From Faecalicatena contorta (GTDB lineage Bacteria; Bacillota; Clostridia; Lachnospirales; Lachnospiraceae), in NCBI RefSeq assembly GCF_003149105.1, contig NZ_QGDS01000001.1, forward strand, positions 651,942 through 715,941: DNA of 64,000 nt, read 5' to 3'. Positions within the stretch are counted from its first letter, which is position 1, and each line of letters begins with the position of its first letter. Shown here piece by piece: positions 25,594 through 34,127 of this stretch. The notes beneath the pieces were generated by a model. It was given only the letters and a program-made list of their open reading frames with translations, searched no databases and had not been told where the DNA came from. A program made the position numbers and the translations under genes.

Positions 25594-26364
25594 TTACTCT
25601 TCGCTTTGTTTGTATACCTGTTCATAATACTCATCCAGGCTTTGCTCCACAGCACCTGACTGTGTAATTAAAATCTCAACTCTCCGGTTCTGTACTCGGC
25701 CTTCTTCCGTCTCAAAAGTGTCAATCGGGCGAAACTGACCGTACCCGGCACTGACCAGCTTTTTGGGCTCTATGACATTTTTCTGTTGTATATAGGCCAC
25801 TACCACCGCTGAACGGTTGGAAGACAATACCCTGTCACTTACCACCTCATTGGGAATCTGAGGGTCTGCCTGAGTGGTATGTCCCAGCACCTGTATTTCC
25901 TTGATTGAGTCCGCTGCCGGGGCAATTGCGGCTGAAAATGATTCCAGTACCTTCTTTCCATCCTCTCTCAACACATAACTGTCACCGTCAAAGAATACCC
26001 GGTCCCTAAAAGTTATGAACTGATATCCCTCTCCCTGTGCAATCTGAATATCCATAGATTCTCCCGAGGAATTCCGTATTTGAAGGAGGCTTTCATACAG
26101 TTCTTTGAATTTCTCGTCCGAATCCAACGTATTTTCCCCCGGTACATCATTCGCTCCTCCGGTCTCTATATTATCCGTAACAATCTGGGATACCTCTTCT
26201 TGTGCATCCGGGTTTAAACTTCTGACCAGATTCTTCCACTTTACCTGGTCCACAGAGGATATGGCATAGAGCAACACAAAAAAACAAAGCAGCAGCGTTA
26301 CCATGTCACCGTATGTATCCATCCAACTTCCGCCCTCTTCCTGCTTCTTTTCCCTTCGCTTCAC
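25594..26364 (-). CDS. motB: Flagellar stator protein MotB
   Basis: A 256-residue protein with one N-terminal membrane helix carrying the proton-path aspartate (SWMDTYGDMVTLLLCFFVLLYA) and a C-terminal OmpA-like peptidoglycan-binding domain (IQVLGHTTQADPQIPNEVVSDRVLSSNRSAVVVAYI, GYGQFRP). It anchors the stator to the wall and works with MotA, encoded just upstream. Confidence 0.95.
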   Translation of the reverse strand: MKRREKKQEEGGSWMDTYGDMVTLLLCFFVLLYAISSVDQVKWKNLVRSLNPDAQEEVSQIVTDNIETGGANDVPGENTLDSDEKFKELYESLLQIRNSSGESMDIQIAQGEGYQFITFRDRVFFDGDSYVLREDGKKVLESFSAAIAPAADSIKEIQVLGHTTQADPQIPNEVVSDRVLSSNRSAVVVAYIQQKNVIEPKKLVSAGYGQFRPIDTFETEEGRVQNRRVEILITQSGAVEQSLDEYYEQVYKQSEE

Positions 26365-26432
26365 GTTACTCTCCTCTCTGGTAATTTTTAATTCAGGTAT
26401 ACCCCGGCGTACTCACCTCGGAGCATATCATA

Positions 26433-27263
26433 TTACTTCTTTTTATTCTTTGGTTTTTTCTCTTTTTTGTTCCCACTGTCTCCATCTTCGCCTGCCAACA
26501 GCTTCAACTGTCTTTTCTGCTGGAGCAGTGATGCCAGTTTTTCCCTCACAACCTTTGGGTTTTCTCCTGCCTGAATACTCATGACGCCCTCTATAATTAT
26601 TTGTTTATAGAGTACTTCTTCCTCATTTCGTATCCTTAGTTTTTTTGCAATAGGCATGAAGATAACATTAGCCAAAATACATCCATAAAATGTGGTAATC
26701 AGGGCAATTGACATATTAAGTCCTAGGGACTCTGATGATCCTGAAGACAAATCCATGTTTTTCAACATGTTAATCAAGCCTACAAGAGTACCAATCATAC
26801 CAAATGCCGGGGCAAACTGTGACGCCTTATCATAGATTGCGACTTCCTCTTCATGTCTGGCCGACATGCTGTCCACTTCCATTTCCAACAACTCCCTGAC
26901 CTTGTCCGCCTCCATGGCATCCACTACGAGCAGAATCCCCTGCTTGAAAAAAGGATCTGTTAACCCATTCGCCTTTTCTTCCAAGGCCAACAGACCATTT
27001 CTTCTGGCAATCTGGGCAAACTCTACAATACTCTCAATCACAGGCTCCGGATGAAACTGCTTGTTAGACACCAGCTTGACCATATGTTTCCCCACATTTT
27101 TCAACATACTGAAGGGGAAGCTTGCGATAACGGAACATGCTGTTCCCCCGACAACAATGAGGACGCTGGCCATATCTGCGAAGTTGGCCATATTACCCAG
27201 GCCAATCCCATATACGATAAATGCAAACCCTCCAATAAGCCCTATAATTGTAGTAAAATCCAT
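26433..27263 (-). CDS. motA: Flagellar stator protein MotA
   Basis: A 276-residue protein with four membrane segments and the MotA signature in the third and fourth segments (FAPAFGMIGTLVGLINMLKNM and MSIALITTFYGCILANVIFMPIAKKL). It forms the ion-driven stator with MotB. The C-terminus is a short lysine-rich tail (KKEKKPKNKKK). It overlaps neither neighbour; flbD is 3 bp upstream. Confidence 0.95.
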   Translation of the reverse strand: MDFTTIIGLIGGFAFIVYGIGLGNMANFADMASVLIVVGGTACSVIASFPFSMLKNVGKHMVKLVSNKQFHPEPVIESIVEFAQIARRNGLLALEEKANGLTDPFFKQGILLVVDAMEADKVRELLEMEVDSMSARHEEEVAIYDKASQFAPAFGMIGTLVGLINMLKNMDLSSGSSESLGLNMSIALITTFYGCILANVIFMPIAKKLRIRNEEEVLYKQIIIEGVMSIQAGENPKVVREKLASLLQQKRQLKLLAGEDGDSGNKKEKKPKNKKK

Positions 27264-27265
27264 GA

Positions 27266-27517
27266 TTAAACCTCCCTGTTATGCATGTAATAAATAGCCT
27301 GGTTAAACCTGATAATACGTGCAATAATTTCGTCCTTATTTTCATTCACAATATGGTATTTCCCATTCATCATAATAATCTTTGATTCTGGTATCAACTC
27401 TATGTATTCCATTTGAGCCGGATTGATTAAAATAGGTTCGCCGTTTAATTTGGTCAGCTCTATCACGACAGCTCCCGCCTCCTCTCTTATGTGCAGGGGA
27501 TTCTTCCCCTGCACCAT
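27266..27517 (-). CDS. flbD: Flagellar protein FlbD (SwrD family)
   Basis: A small protein with the FlbD core IELTKLNGEPILINPAQMEYIELIPESKI. In Bacillus the homologue SwrD raises motor torque. Two starts compete. The ATG at 27517 has AGGAG seven nt ahead and adds 17 residues not normal for the family. The GTG at 27466 begins exactly where the family begins and has GGGAG five nt and AGGAGG eleven nt ahead. A perfect 24-nt hairpin lies directly after the first start. The longer form is listed; the shorter, 66-residue form is equally plausible. Confidence 0.85.
   Translation of the reverse strand: MVQGKNPLHIREEAGAVVIELTKLNGEPILINPAQMEYIELIPESKIIMMNGKYHIVNENKDEIIARIIRFNQAIYYMHNREV
27491..27514 (-). 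promoter_or_regulatory. Perfect mRNA hairpin at the start of flbD
   Basis: GTGCAGGGG and CCCCTGCAC pair perfectly (9 bp) around a 6-nt loop, immediately after the first ATG of flbD and 14 bp after the flgE stop. There is no following U-run, so it is not a terminator. It could block the first flbD start or protect the flgE mRNA end. Confidence 0.7.
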
Positions 27518-27527
27518 AATCTTACTC

Positions 27528-28427
27528 CTAACGCTTCATGGCAATTAACTGTTCCAGCATCTCATCTGTAACCGTGATAATCTTCGTATTCGCCTGATAC
27601 CCTCTCTGAGTCGTAATCATGTTGGCCATTTCTGTTGCCATGTCCACATTGGACATTTCCAGATAGTTGCTTAAAATAGCACCTGTAGTTGTACCCACAG
27701 TCTGTATACCCACAACACGTCCGGCATTATCACCAATGTTATATAAATATCCTGCTGTCTGCTCCAGACCGTTCGGGTTTTCCACAGAAGCTACCGCTAT
27801 CTGGCCGATGGTGATTTCCTCATTACCTGTTGTAACACCTTTGACAATACCGTCCATCCCAATCTTATAGGTCGCTACATTATAACGCTCACCCGTGCCC
27901 AGATCAACCGGTACCTGGATAGGACGAAGGGTAGTTGTATCCATCACACCTGTAGTAGCATCCGGTGTGAAACCGTAGATATAATTACCGGAGTTATCCA
28001 CCAGATATCCATTGTTATCTACCTTAAAAATCCCCACTCTGGAAAGACTCATGTTATTTTCTGCAATCTCATCTGCCGGAATCCCAGGACCGCCAATCAT
28101 CCCGCCTACGATGAAAAAGCCTGTCCCATCAATCATACAGTTTAATGGATCACCAGTAAATCCCCAGCTTCCTGATGTAAAGTTTGTTGAAATAGAGCCC
28201 ATGTTCACACCATAACCGAGCTGTGAACTGTTTGTACCGCCGGTTCCCCCGGCATTGGTATTGCCCCCTGTACTGTTTGTCAGGTTCTGATACATGGCAT
28301 CCTGAAAGTTTGCCGATCTGCCTTTATATCCCCATGTGTTTACGTTTGCAATATTGTTACTGATAACGTCCATCTTACTTTGATGTGAACGCAGCCCAGA
28401 AATAGCTGCATACATTGATTTAACCAT
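27528..28427 (-). CDS. flgE: Flagellar hook protein FlgE, short form
   Basis: FlgE polymerises into the hook. The 299-residue protein opens MVKSMYAAISGLRSHQSKMDVISNNIANVNTWGYK, has the central GTGFFIVGG block and ends with LEMSNVDMATEMANMITTQRGYQANTKII. It is shorter than the 400-plus residues of enterobacterial FlgE, so the outer domain is small. Position after the flgD block supports hook rather than rod identity. Confidence 0.93.
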   Translation of the reverse strand: MVKSMYAAISGLRSHQSKMDVISNNIANVNTWGYKGRSANFQDAMYQNLTNSTGGNTNAGGTGGTNSSQLGYGVNMGSISTNFTSGSWGFTGDPLNCMIDGTGFFIVGGMIGGPGIPADEIAENNMSLSRVGIFKVDNNGYLVDNSGNYIYGFTPDATTGVMDTTTLRPIQVPVDLGTGERYNVATYKIGMDGIVKGVTTGNEEITIGQIAVASVENPNGLEQTAGYLYNIGDNAGRVVGIQTVGTTTGAILSNYLEMSNVDMATEMANMITTQRGYQANTKIITVTDEMLEQLIAMKR

Positions 28428-28485
28428 ATTTTTGTACCTTCTTCCTTTTTTCTTCTGCCATAGTCCGCGTATACCAGTCGCGCAT
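28420..28485 (-). CDS. Possible 21-residue basic peptide overlapping the flgE start
   Basis: An ATG at 28485 with a perfect GGAGG eight nt ahead opens a 21-codon frame reading MRDWYTRTMAEEKRKKVQKYG. Its stop lies inside the first codons of flgE, overlapping by 8 bp. The strong ribosome site and the overlap are typical of a real, translationally coupled gene, and it fills the only sizeable gap in this stretch of the operon. It could instead be a leader that sets flgE translation. No family is recognised. Confidence 0.45.
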   Translation of the reverse strand: MRDWYTRTMAEEKRKKVQKYG

Positions 28486-28511
28486 ACGCACAGCCTCCAT
28501 ATATGGTCCGG

Positions 28512-28886
28512 CTATATTAAAACGGCACTGTCTATATTCGTAAAAATACTTTCTTTCATCTCCTGCGAATTCATCGTAGTAACCACAAGGTTATTGGGAA
28601 TATTCACAATAAATGCATTTTGGGCTCCGATGATAACAACATCCTTTGCCCCTTTTTCTTTTGCCTTTTCCACCGCCTGGTTCAGATCCTGCACAAGGGA
28701 ATCTGTCAGATTTACCCCCCGCTCACTTATTCTGGCTGATGCATGTTTCGAAAATCTGACCCCCGAAGCGGACGCCGTTTCCTGAAACACCGCAGAAAAT
28801 GACTTCCCGGATTCCGGGGCGGATACTGTCCCATGTTTCAGCTTTAATTGCTGAATACTAGTCAGTGCCTGTATTTCCGCCATTTT
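28512..28886 (-). CDS. Flagellar operon protein (TIGR02530-type)
   Basis: About 124 residues with the core VRFSKHASARISERGVNLTDSLVQDLNQAVEKAKEKGAKDVVIIG, the pattern of the conserved flagellar-operon protein found between flgD and flgE in Firmicutes and spirochaetes. Its role is unknown, probably in hook assembly. The ATG at 28886 is preferred because GGGGAGG lies six nt ahead; an earlier in-frame ATG at 28919 has a poorly spaced site. It overlaps the flgD end. Confidence 0.87.
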   Translation of the reverse strand, partial: KMAEIQALTSIQQLKLKHGTVSAPESGKSFSAVFQETASASGVRFSKHASARISERGVNLTDSLVQDLNQAVEKAKEKGAKDVVIIGAQNAFIVNIPNNLVVTTMNSQEMKESIFTNIDSAVLI

Positions 28887-29340
28887 CTGCCTCCCCGCTT
28901 CCGTTATCACCGGATTCATCTGCCTCCGGAACCTTTCCTACTGTCATAATCTGTGCCATATGATAGGACTTGTCTCCCATAAAAAGAATCGGGTTTTCCC
29001 CCATCAATATTCCGGTAATAGTTCCGCTGGTCTTCGCTCCTGTAAATTTCCCGCTGCTGTCAATCTCAGCCATCGTTACTTCTTTTCCTATCATAGAAGA
29101 TGCATAGGTAATCGTGTTAATTGTGGACATATTTGTGATAGCTTCTATCATCTGCGTCTGTACCATCTGTGACATCATTTCACTTGTATTCATCGGATTA
29201 TCCGCATCCTGATACCGCATTTGCGCCGCAAGCAGCTTATAAAAATCGCTGACGCTCATTCCCGTCGCACTGCTTGTTCCAGATGCACCGGCTACAGACG
29301 AGGCATAATTATAAGCACCTAATCCCTGGATTTCGCTCAT
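28858..29340 (-). CDS. flgD: Flagellar hook scaffold protein FlgD
   Basis: FlgD caps the growing hook. The 160-residue protein has the N-terminal FYKLLAAQMRYQDADNPMNTSEMMSQMVQTQMIEAITNM block, diagnostic of FlgD, and a short C-terminal domain (ITYASSMIGKEVTMAEID). It ends in a Gly/Glu/Asn-rich tail. It lies between fliK and the flagellar operon protein. Confidence 0.94.
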   Translation of the reverse strand: MSEIQGLGAYNYASSVAGASGTSSATGMSVSDFYKLLAAQMRYQDADNPMNTSEMMSQMVQTQMIEAITNMSTINTITYASSMIGKEVTMAEIDSSGKFTGAKTSGTITGILMGENPILFMGDKSYHMAQIMTVGKVPEADESGDNGSGEAENGGNTGTD

Positions 29341-29362
29341 ATGCTGTTCTTCCTTTCTTTTG

Positions 29363-30475
29363 TTATACTAAACCTAATCTTAACTGCTGAAGGAACTGAT
29401 CTGCGCCTTCATGAACTTCTTCTTTTTGATTCTCCTGCTGTTGGCTCCTTGCATGTTCCTGACTGCTTTCCTGCTCATTATGCTGATCCAGATAGTCGGC
29501 ATGAGGTACATCCACAATTACATCTGTGGGGCTGCCAAGTCTTGACTGAATCAAGCTTCCCAGTTCTCCTGCATTCTGCATCATTACATGCATAGTCTTC
29601 GCCTCCATGCAGACAATCGAAATTACTGTTTTTCCATTCTCATAGGATGCATTCACCAACAGAGTTCCCAGATTTGCCGGTTTCAACTGGACTTGAAATT
29701 CCCGTTTTCCTTCACTGATATGTTTTACAATCGTATCTTTCAGTGCCTGCATATCCGGCTGTGTACTTTCCTGACGGTATGTAACAACTTCTTTCTGCCC
29801 GGTAACTTCATGGGTGTATCCGGTGCTGCTCCTTGAATTTGCAGCAAACTGTTGTATTCCCTTGTTACTATCCTCTGCAGATATCTTGTACAGCTCCTTT
29901 GTATCTTCCTGTGTACTGCTTTTTTGTGCCGTAAAAACTGATGCTGCTTCTGTATTTTTCCCCTCTGCTGCCAGAGCTGGACCCAGAGAATTTTCCGTCT
30001 GGATTTCATGTCCCAATGACAAGATAGCTTTTGTATTATCTGCTGTAGGTGTCTGTACTACCGGTTGTTTTGTATCAAGCAGATTTCCTTTGCCTTCTAC
30101 AATATTTTCCCGTATGGGCAGTTGGCCTTCTTCCTGGGATATTGCTGTCTGTTGCGCTGCGCCCTGTCCCACAGTGAGAAAGTCTCCTTCACTTTGCAGT
30201 ACAGACGGTACGCCTGCTGCATCCTGTACCTTTACAGCTTCCTGAAACTGAGTCCAGGGAAATACAACCTGCATCTGCGGATATACGGTTTCCATACCCG
30301 TCACCGGAACGTCTGCTGTCTTCTGCTCTTTGGATTTCTCCGGCATGGTCTGCTCTCTTTGCCCGTCTAAAATATCTTTAAACTGTTTTCGAGGGCTGTC
30401 TGTATTCTTTTTTGCACTTACATCCGGAGCACTCCAGTTTCCTGTTTGGGATAAAGTCTCTACAATCTGATTCAT
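29363..30475 (-). CDS. fliK: Flagellar hook-length control protein FliK
   Basis: FliK is the secreted molecular ruler that ends hook growth and switches FlhB specificity. The 370-residue protein has a long Gln/Thr-rich low-complexity N-terminal two-thirds and a C-terminal domain with LQVQLKPANLGTLLVNASYENGKTVISIV, the FliK C-terminal pattern. Its position between fliJ and flgD is conserved. The N-terminal region is poorly conserved, as usual. Confidence 0.9.
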   Translation of the reverse strand: MNQIVETLSQTGNWSAPDVSAKKNTDSPRKQFKDILDGQREQTMPEKSKEQKTADVPVTGMETVYPQMQVVFPWTQFQEAVKVQDAAGVPSVLQSEGDFLTVGQGAAQQTAISQEEGQLPIRENIVEGKGNLLDTKQPVVQTPTADNTKAILSLGHEIQTENSLGPALAAEGKNTEAASVFTAQKSSTQEDTKELYKISAEDSNKGIQQFAANSRSSTGYTHEVTGQKEVVTYRQESTQPDMQALKDTIVKHISEGKREFQVQLKPANLGTLLVNASYENGKTVISIVCMEAKTMHVMMQNAGELGSLIQSRLGSPTDVIVDVPHADYLDQHNEQESSQEHARSQQQENQKEEVHEGADQFLQQLRLGLV

Positions 30476-30531
30476 TCTCCTCCTCCTTTCCTCTTAAAAT
30501 AATTTATAGTAATCTGCACATATATGCAGCC

Positions 30532-30987
30532 TTACTCTCCTGCTGCCGCCCTTCCTGACATCGTATTGGAAACGAATTCCTCAATCAGCCTTTCATCTTC
30601 TTTTAGAACTTCTTTGTCATATTCCTGCTTTCTTTTTGCCTTCAGCATGTCAATGGAGGCCGTGTCCTGTTTCGCAGCAATCACTTCCTGCCGCTTTTTT
30701 TCCTCAGTATCTTTAAGGCATACCAAATTTTGTTTTTCTGTCCTTATCTTGTCTATCAAGGACTGAAGATAATTCTCTATTGTTCTCAGCTTATTCACTG
30801 GAGCCCCCTGAAGCTTTACATGGTTATATTCCACCGAACATACTTTGTGTTTTTGTTCCAGGTCCTCAATCTGCTCCTCTTTCTGAATGACAGCCTGTAC
30901 AATTTGTGCATGTTCATTTCTCAAATTTTTCTCAATTTGAGCCTTGTAGCTCAGAACCTTATCTAATGTAAATGAAAATCGTTTCAC
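30532..30987 (-). CDS. fliJ: Flagellar export protein FliJ
   Basis: A 151-residue coiled-coil protein opening MKRFSFTLDKVLSYKAQIEKNLRNEHAQI, the FliJ pattern. FliJ sits in the FliI hexamer and couples it to FlhA. Nearly the whole chain is charged helix. It lies 14 bp after fliI. Confidence 0.93.
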   Translation of the reverse strand: MKRFSFTLDKVLSYKAQIEKNLRNEHAQIVQAVIQKEEQIEDLEQKHKVCSVEYNHVKLQGAPVNKLRTIENYLQSLIDKIRTEKQNLVCLKDTEEKKRQEVIAAKQDTASIDMLKAKRKQEYDKEVLKEDERLIEEFVSNTMSGRAAAGE

Positions 30988-31001
30988 CTTTCATCCTCCT
31001 G

Positions 31002-32303
31002 TTACTTCAGAATGTCCTCCATCATACGTAAAACTTCTTCCTTGCTGTAGCTTTTTTCTACTTCCTGCCTCAAAAAAGCATTGACTCTGTTGATTCTTGA
31101 AATTGCATCATCCAATTTAGGGTTTGTTCCTGATTTGTAAGCACCAATAGATATCAGATCCTCATTCTGCTCGTACAAACTTAGTATATCTCTGAGCTTT
31201 GATGCCAGTTCCTTGTGTTCTTGCGTCACAATATTGTTCATCAGCCTTGAAATACTGGAGCTGATATCAATTGCCGGAAAATGGTTTGCATTTGCCAGCT
31301 TTCTGCTGAGTACGATATGTCCGTCCAGAATTCCCCGGACCGTATCGGCTACAGGTTCATTTGTATCATCGCCCTCTACAAGCACTGTATAAACCCCTGT
31401 AATAGAACCTTTTTCAAACTTTCCGCTCCGCTCCAGAAGCTTAGGGAACTCTGCATAAATAGAAGGAGTATATCCTCGGGCAACGGGAGGTTCTCCGGTA
31501 GCAAGTCCAATCTCCCTTTGCGCCATCGCAAAACGTGTCAGGGAGTCCATCATAAGAAGCACATCTTTTCCCTGGTCTTTAAAATATTCTGCAATGGTAG
31601 TGGCTACCATAGGACATTTCATTCTGAGCATGGCGGGCTGGTCAGAAGTTGCAACGACCAGGATAGAACGCTTCATTCCTTCCGGACCCAGGTCCTTTTC
31701 CACGAACTCACGTACTTCACGCCCCCGCTCTCCTACCAATGCAATCACATTGATATCTGTTTTTACATTTCTGGCTATCATACCCAACAGTGTACTTTTG
31801 CCCACACCGCTGCCGGCGAAAATCCCGATACGCTGTCCTTTTCCTATGGTGTTCAATCCATCGATAGCCTTAATGCCGAAACTGAGGTCTTCTGTAATTG
31901 GAGGTCTTGCAAGGGGGTTAATCTTTGGATTCTCTACATAATAATAACGGTCAGATGTAAATTCTCCCTTGTCATCCAGGGGATTTCCCAGGGCATCTAT
32001 TATTCTCCCCCTTAGAAATTCACCTACTAGAATTTTCAGTCTCTTTTTTGTGTTCCTGACGAAGCTCTCTGTGCCGATTCCATGCATATTCTCATATGCC
32101 ATCAACTGTACTTTATCATCCCGGAACCCAACCACCTCGGCCGGTATCTGCTTTTTTTGTTCATCATTATATATCAGAACAATATCTCCAATATTAGCGC
32201 CTCCGCCAGATGCTTCCATTGCCATTCCAGTAATATTTTCAATTTTCCCGATATGGCTGATTGTTTCAGATTTCATAATCAGGCCTGGCAAATCGTTAAG
32301 CAT
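31002..32303 (-). CDS. fliI: Flagellar export ATPase FliI
   Basis: A 433-residue F1-beta-like ATPase that energises flagellar export. Walker A is GIFAGSGVGKSTLLGMIAR (around 161), the catalytic region is VALVGERGREVREFVEKD, Walker B is VLLMMDSLTRFAMAQREI, and the GEPPVARGYTPSIYAELPK-type segment is present. It lies between fliH and fliJ, the standard order. GGGGGAG precedes the ATG. Confidence 0.97.
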   Translation of the reverse strand: MLNDLPGLIMKSETISHIGKIENITGMAMEASGGGANIGDIVLIYNDEQKKQIPAEVVGFRDDKVQLMAYENMHGIGTESFVRNTKKRLKILVGEFLRGRIIDALGNPLDDKGEFTSDRYYYVENPKINPLARPPITEDLSFGIKAIDGLNTIGKGQRIGIFAGSGVGKSTLLGMIARNVKTDINVIALVGERGREVREFVEKDLGPEGMKRSILVVATSDQPAMLRMKCPMVATTIAEYFKDQGKDVLLMMDSLTRFAMAQREIGLATGEPPVARGYTPSIYAEFPKLLERSGKFEKGSITGVYTVLVEGDDTNEPVADTVRGILDGHIVLSRKLANANHFPAIDISSSISRLMNNIVTQEHKELASKLRDILSLYEQNEDLISIGAYKSGTNPKLDDAISRINRVNAFLRQEVEKSYSKEEVLRMMEDILK

Positions 32304-32341
32304 CTGTCTCCCCCCTGTCTTCTTCGTCTGCCGCCCTATAC

Positions 32342-33118
32342 TTACAGGCGTGCATTATTTAATATCTCTTTTATATTTTCAAGTTGTGTTCCAACACTCA
32401 TATCAATAATTTCATCAGGCAGCTCTACAATACAGGTTCCTGTATCTTCCTCCTCCAGCATGATAATCTTTACATTATCCGACAGTTTGGAAAGCTCCTG
32501 CAAAAACTGAACATCTCCTCTGACATCCATGGTTTCCTGACCTTTACCAATATAAATCTTGGCCCATGCCGACTTTTTGAGCCGGCCTGTAGCAGATAAA
32601 ATCATACGCTCTACAACTTCACTGCTGGATCTCAAACTGGTTTGTACAATTTTTTCACCGATTGCCAGTGATATGTTTTTCAAATCCTCAATATGCTGCT
32701 CCAGCAATCTTTCTTTTGTAATCTCCACTTCTTTTATGTAATCTGCAAGCCGCTTCTGGAGATTCTTAAATTCTGCTTCAAACCGGAGATCGTACTCGTT
32801 CAGAGCCTGCTCTCGCCCTTCCTTATACCCCGCCTCACTTCCGGCAGTAAATCCTATCTGGTAGGCCTCTGTCCTGACATCCTCGGCCTCCCGCTTGGCC
32901 GCATCTAAAATAAGCTTTCCCTCCGCATATATATCCGCCAGAATATCTGCTGCTGATACTTGTTCTTCTTCCGCTGCCTCTTCCTCTTTCTCTTCTACCT
33001 CAGGAATTACCTTTTCTTCTTTTTTAGTCTCTACGGCAAATTCCGGATAGAGTATATTCTTTTCCAACCCCAGTACATCATCCGGCTGATTCTTCAATAC
33101 CCTATACAATGATTTCAT
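32342..33118 (-). CDS. fliH: Flagellar export regulator FliH
   Basis: FliH inhibits and positions FliI. About 258 residues: a variable acidic N-terminus, a central stretch with GSEAGYKEGREQALNEYDLRF (glycine-repeat-like helix) and a C-terminal VSF/V-ATPase E-type domain. The ATG at 33118 is chosen because AAAGG lies eight nt ahead; a GTG three codons earlier is the alternative. It overlaps the end of fliG by 17 bp. Confidence 0.91.
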   Translation of the reverse strand: MKSLYRVLKNQPDDVLGLEKNILYPEFAVETKKEEKVIPEVEEKEEEAAEEEQVSAADILADIYAEGKLILDAAKREAEDVRTEAYQIGFTAGSEAGYKEGREQALNEYDLRFEAEFKNLQKRLADYIKEVEITKERLLEQHIEDLKNISLAIGEKIVQTSLRSSSEVVERMILSATGRLKKSAWAKIYIGKGQETMDVRGDVQFLQELSKLSDNVKIIMLEEEDTGTCIVELPDEIIDMSVGTQLENIKEILNNARL

Positions 33119-34127
33119 CCTTTCCACCTTTGCCTATTACAATCTCGCCTTCCTCATCAAGCTTTCTGATGATTTCAACGATTCGCTGCTGTGCCTCTTC
33201 TACATCACGCAGACGCACATTGACTGTAACTTCCAAATCGGATTGGACCGTATCTGCCATACGGCTTGACATATTGGTGAAAAACAGTCTGAGCATTTCT
33301 TCGCTTGCATTCTTTAAAGAGTATACAATATCCTTCATATCGCATTCGCGCATGAAACGCTGGATTGCACGATCGTTCATGCCCATAATATCCTCGAACA
33401 CAAACATCTTCTTTCGGATTGTCTCTGCCAATTCCGGATCGTCTTTTCCCATTTCATCAAAGATATATTTTTCATTACTTCTATCCATACGGTTCATGAC
33501 ATCCGCAATATAATCTACGCCGCCAATACTTGTAAAGTCCGTTGTAAGAATATTATCAAATTTCTTGGATAATTGAGTCTCTACAATCTTAATTGCATCA
33601 GGTGAAGCGCTTTCCATTCTGGCAATGCTCTCTACTACTTTCAGCCTCATGTTCTCCGGCAGCTCTGCTATTACCCCTGCTGCCTGAGCGGAATCCAGGT
33701 AGGACAACACCAGTGCAATTGTCTGAGGCCGTTCATGCTGAAGAACCGAAAACAAATTTTTTGTGTCCGTCTTCGATATAAAATCAAACGAACGGTTCTT
33801 CATATATTTTGTTACTTTCTTGAGAAGTTCATTTGCCACAGGCTCTCCGTATGTTTTTTCAAGTACAGCTCTTGCATACTCAAGCCCTCCGTCCGTTACC
33901 ACTTTCTGGGTCAGGCAGGTCTTATAGAAATCATCTAAAATTAACTCTGTCTGTTCTGACTCCAAATGGCCCAGCTTTGCCACTTCTAAAGTGAGCAGCT
34001 CCACCTCTTCTTCTGTCAGATATTTATATACTTTGGACGCTTTATCTGCCCCCAGGGCTGCTATGACCGCAGCTGCTTTCTGCCCGGGTGTTATTTTCGG
34101 GGCGTTACTCAGCCGACTTGCTTCCAT
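33102..34127 (-). CDS. fliG: Flagellar motor switch protein FliG
   Basis: FliG is the torque-generating C-ring protein that contacts FliF, FliM and MotA. About 341 residues with three armadillo-like domains: KITPGQKAAAVIAALGADKASKVYKYL, the middle EHPQT-like HERPQTIALVLSYLD, and the charged C-terminal torque helix (LRLFFTNMSSRMADTVQSDLE). The ATG at 34127 has GGAGG eight nt ahead and is preferred over one five codons upstream. It overlaps fliF by 23 bp. Confidence 0.95.
   Translation of the reverse strand: MEASRLSNAPKITPGQKAAAVIAALGADKASKVYKYLTEEEVELLTLEVAKLGHLESEQTELILDDFYKTCLTQKVVTDGGLEYARAVLEKTYGEPVANELLKKVTKYMKNRSFDFISKTDTKNLFSVLQHERPQTIALVLSYLDSAQAAGVIAELPENMRLKVVESIARMESASPDAIKIVETQLSKKFDNILTTDFTSIGGVDYIADVMNRMDRSNEKYIFDEMGKDDPELAETIRKKMFVFEDIMGMNDRAIQRFMRECDMKDIVYSLKNASEEMLRLFFTNMSSRMADTVQSDLEVTVNVRLRDVEEAQQRIVEIIRKLDEEGEIVIGKGGKDEIIV

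Noticed and set aside
30065..30370. Plus-strand frame opposite fliK
   Set aside because: Low-complexity antisense of fliK with no start signal.
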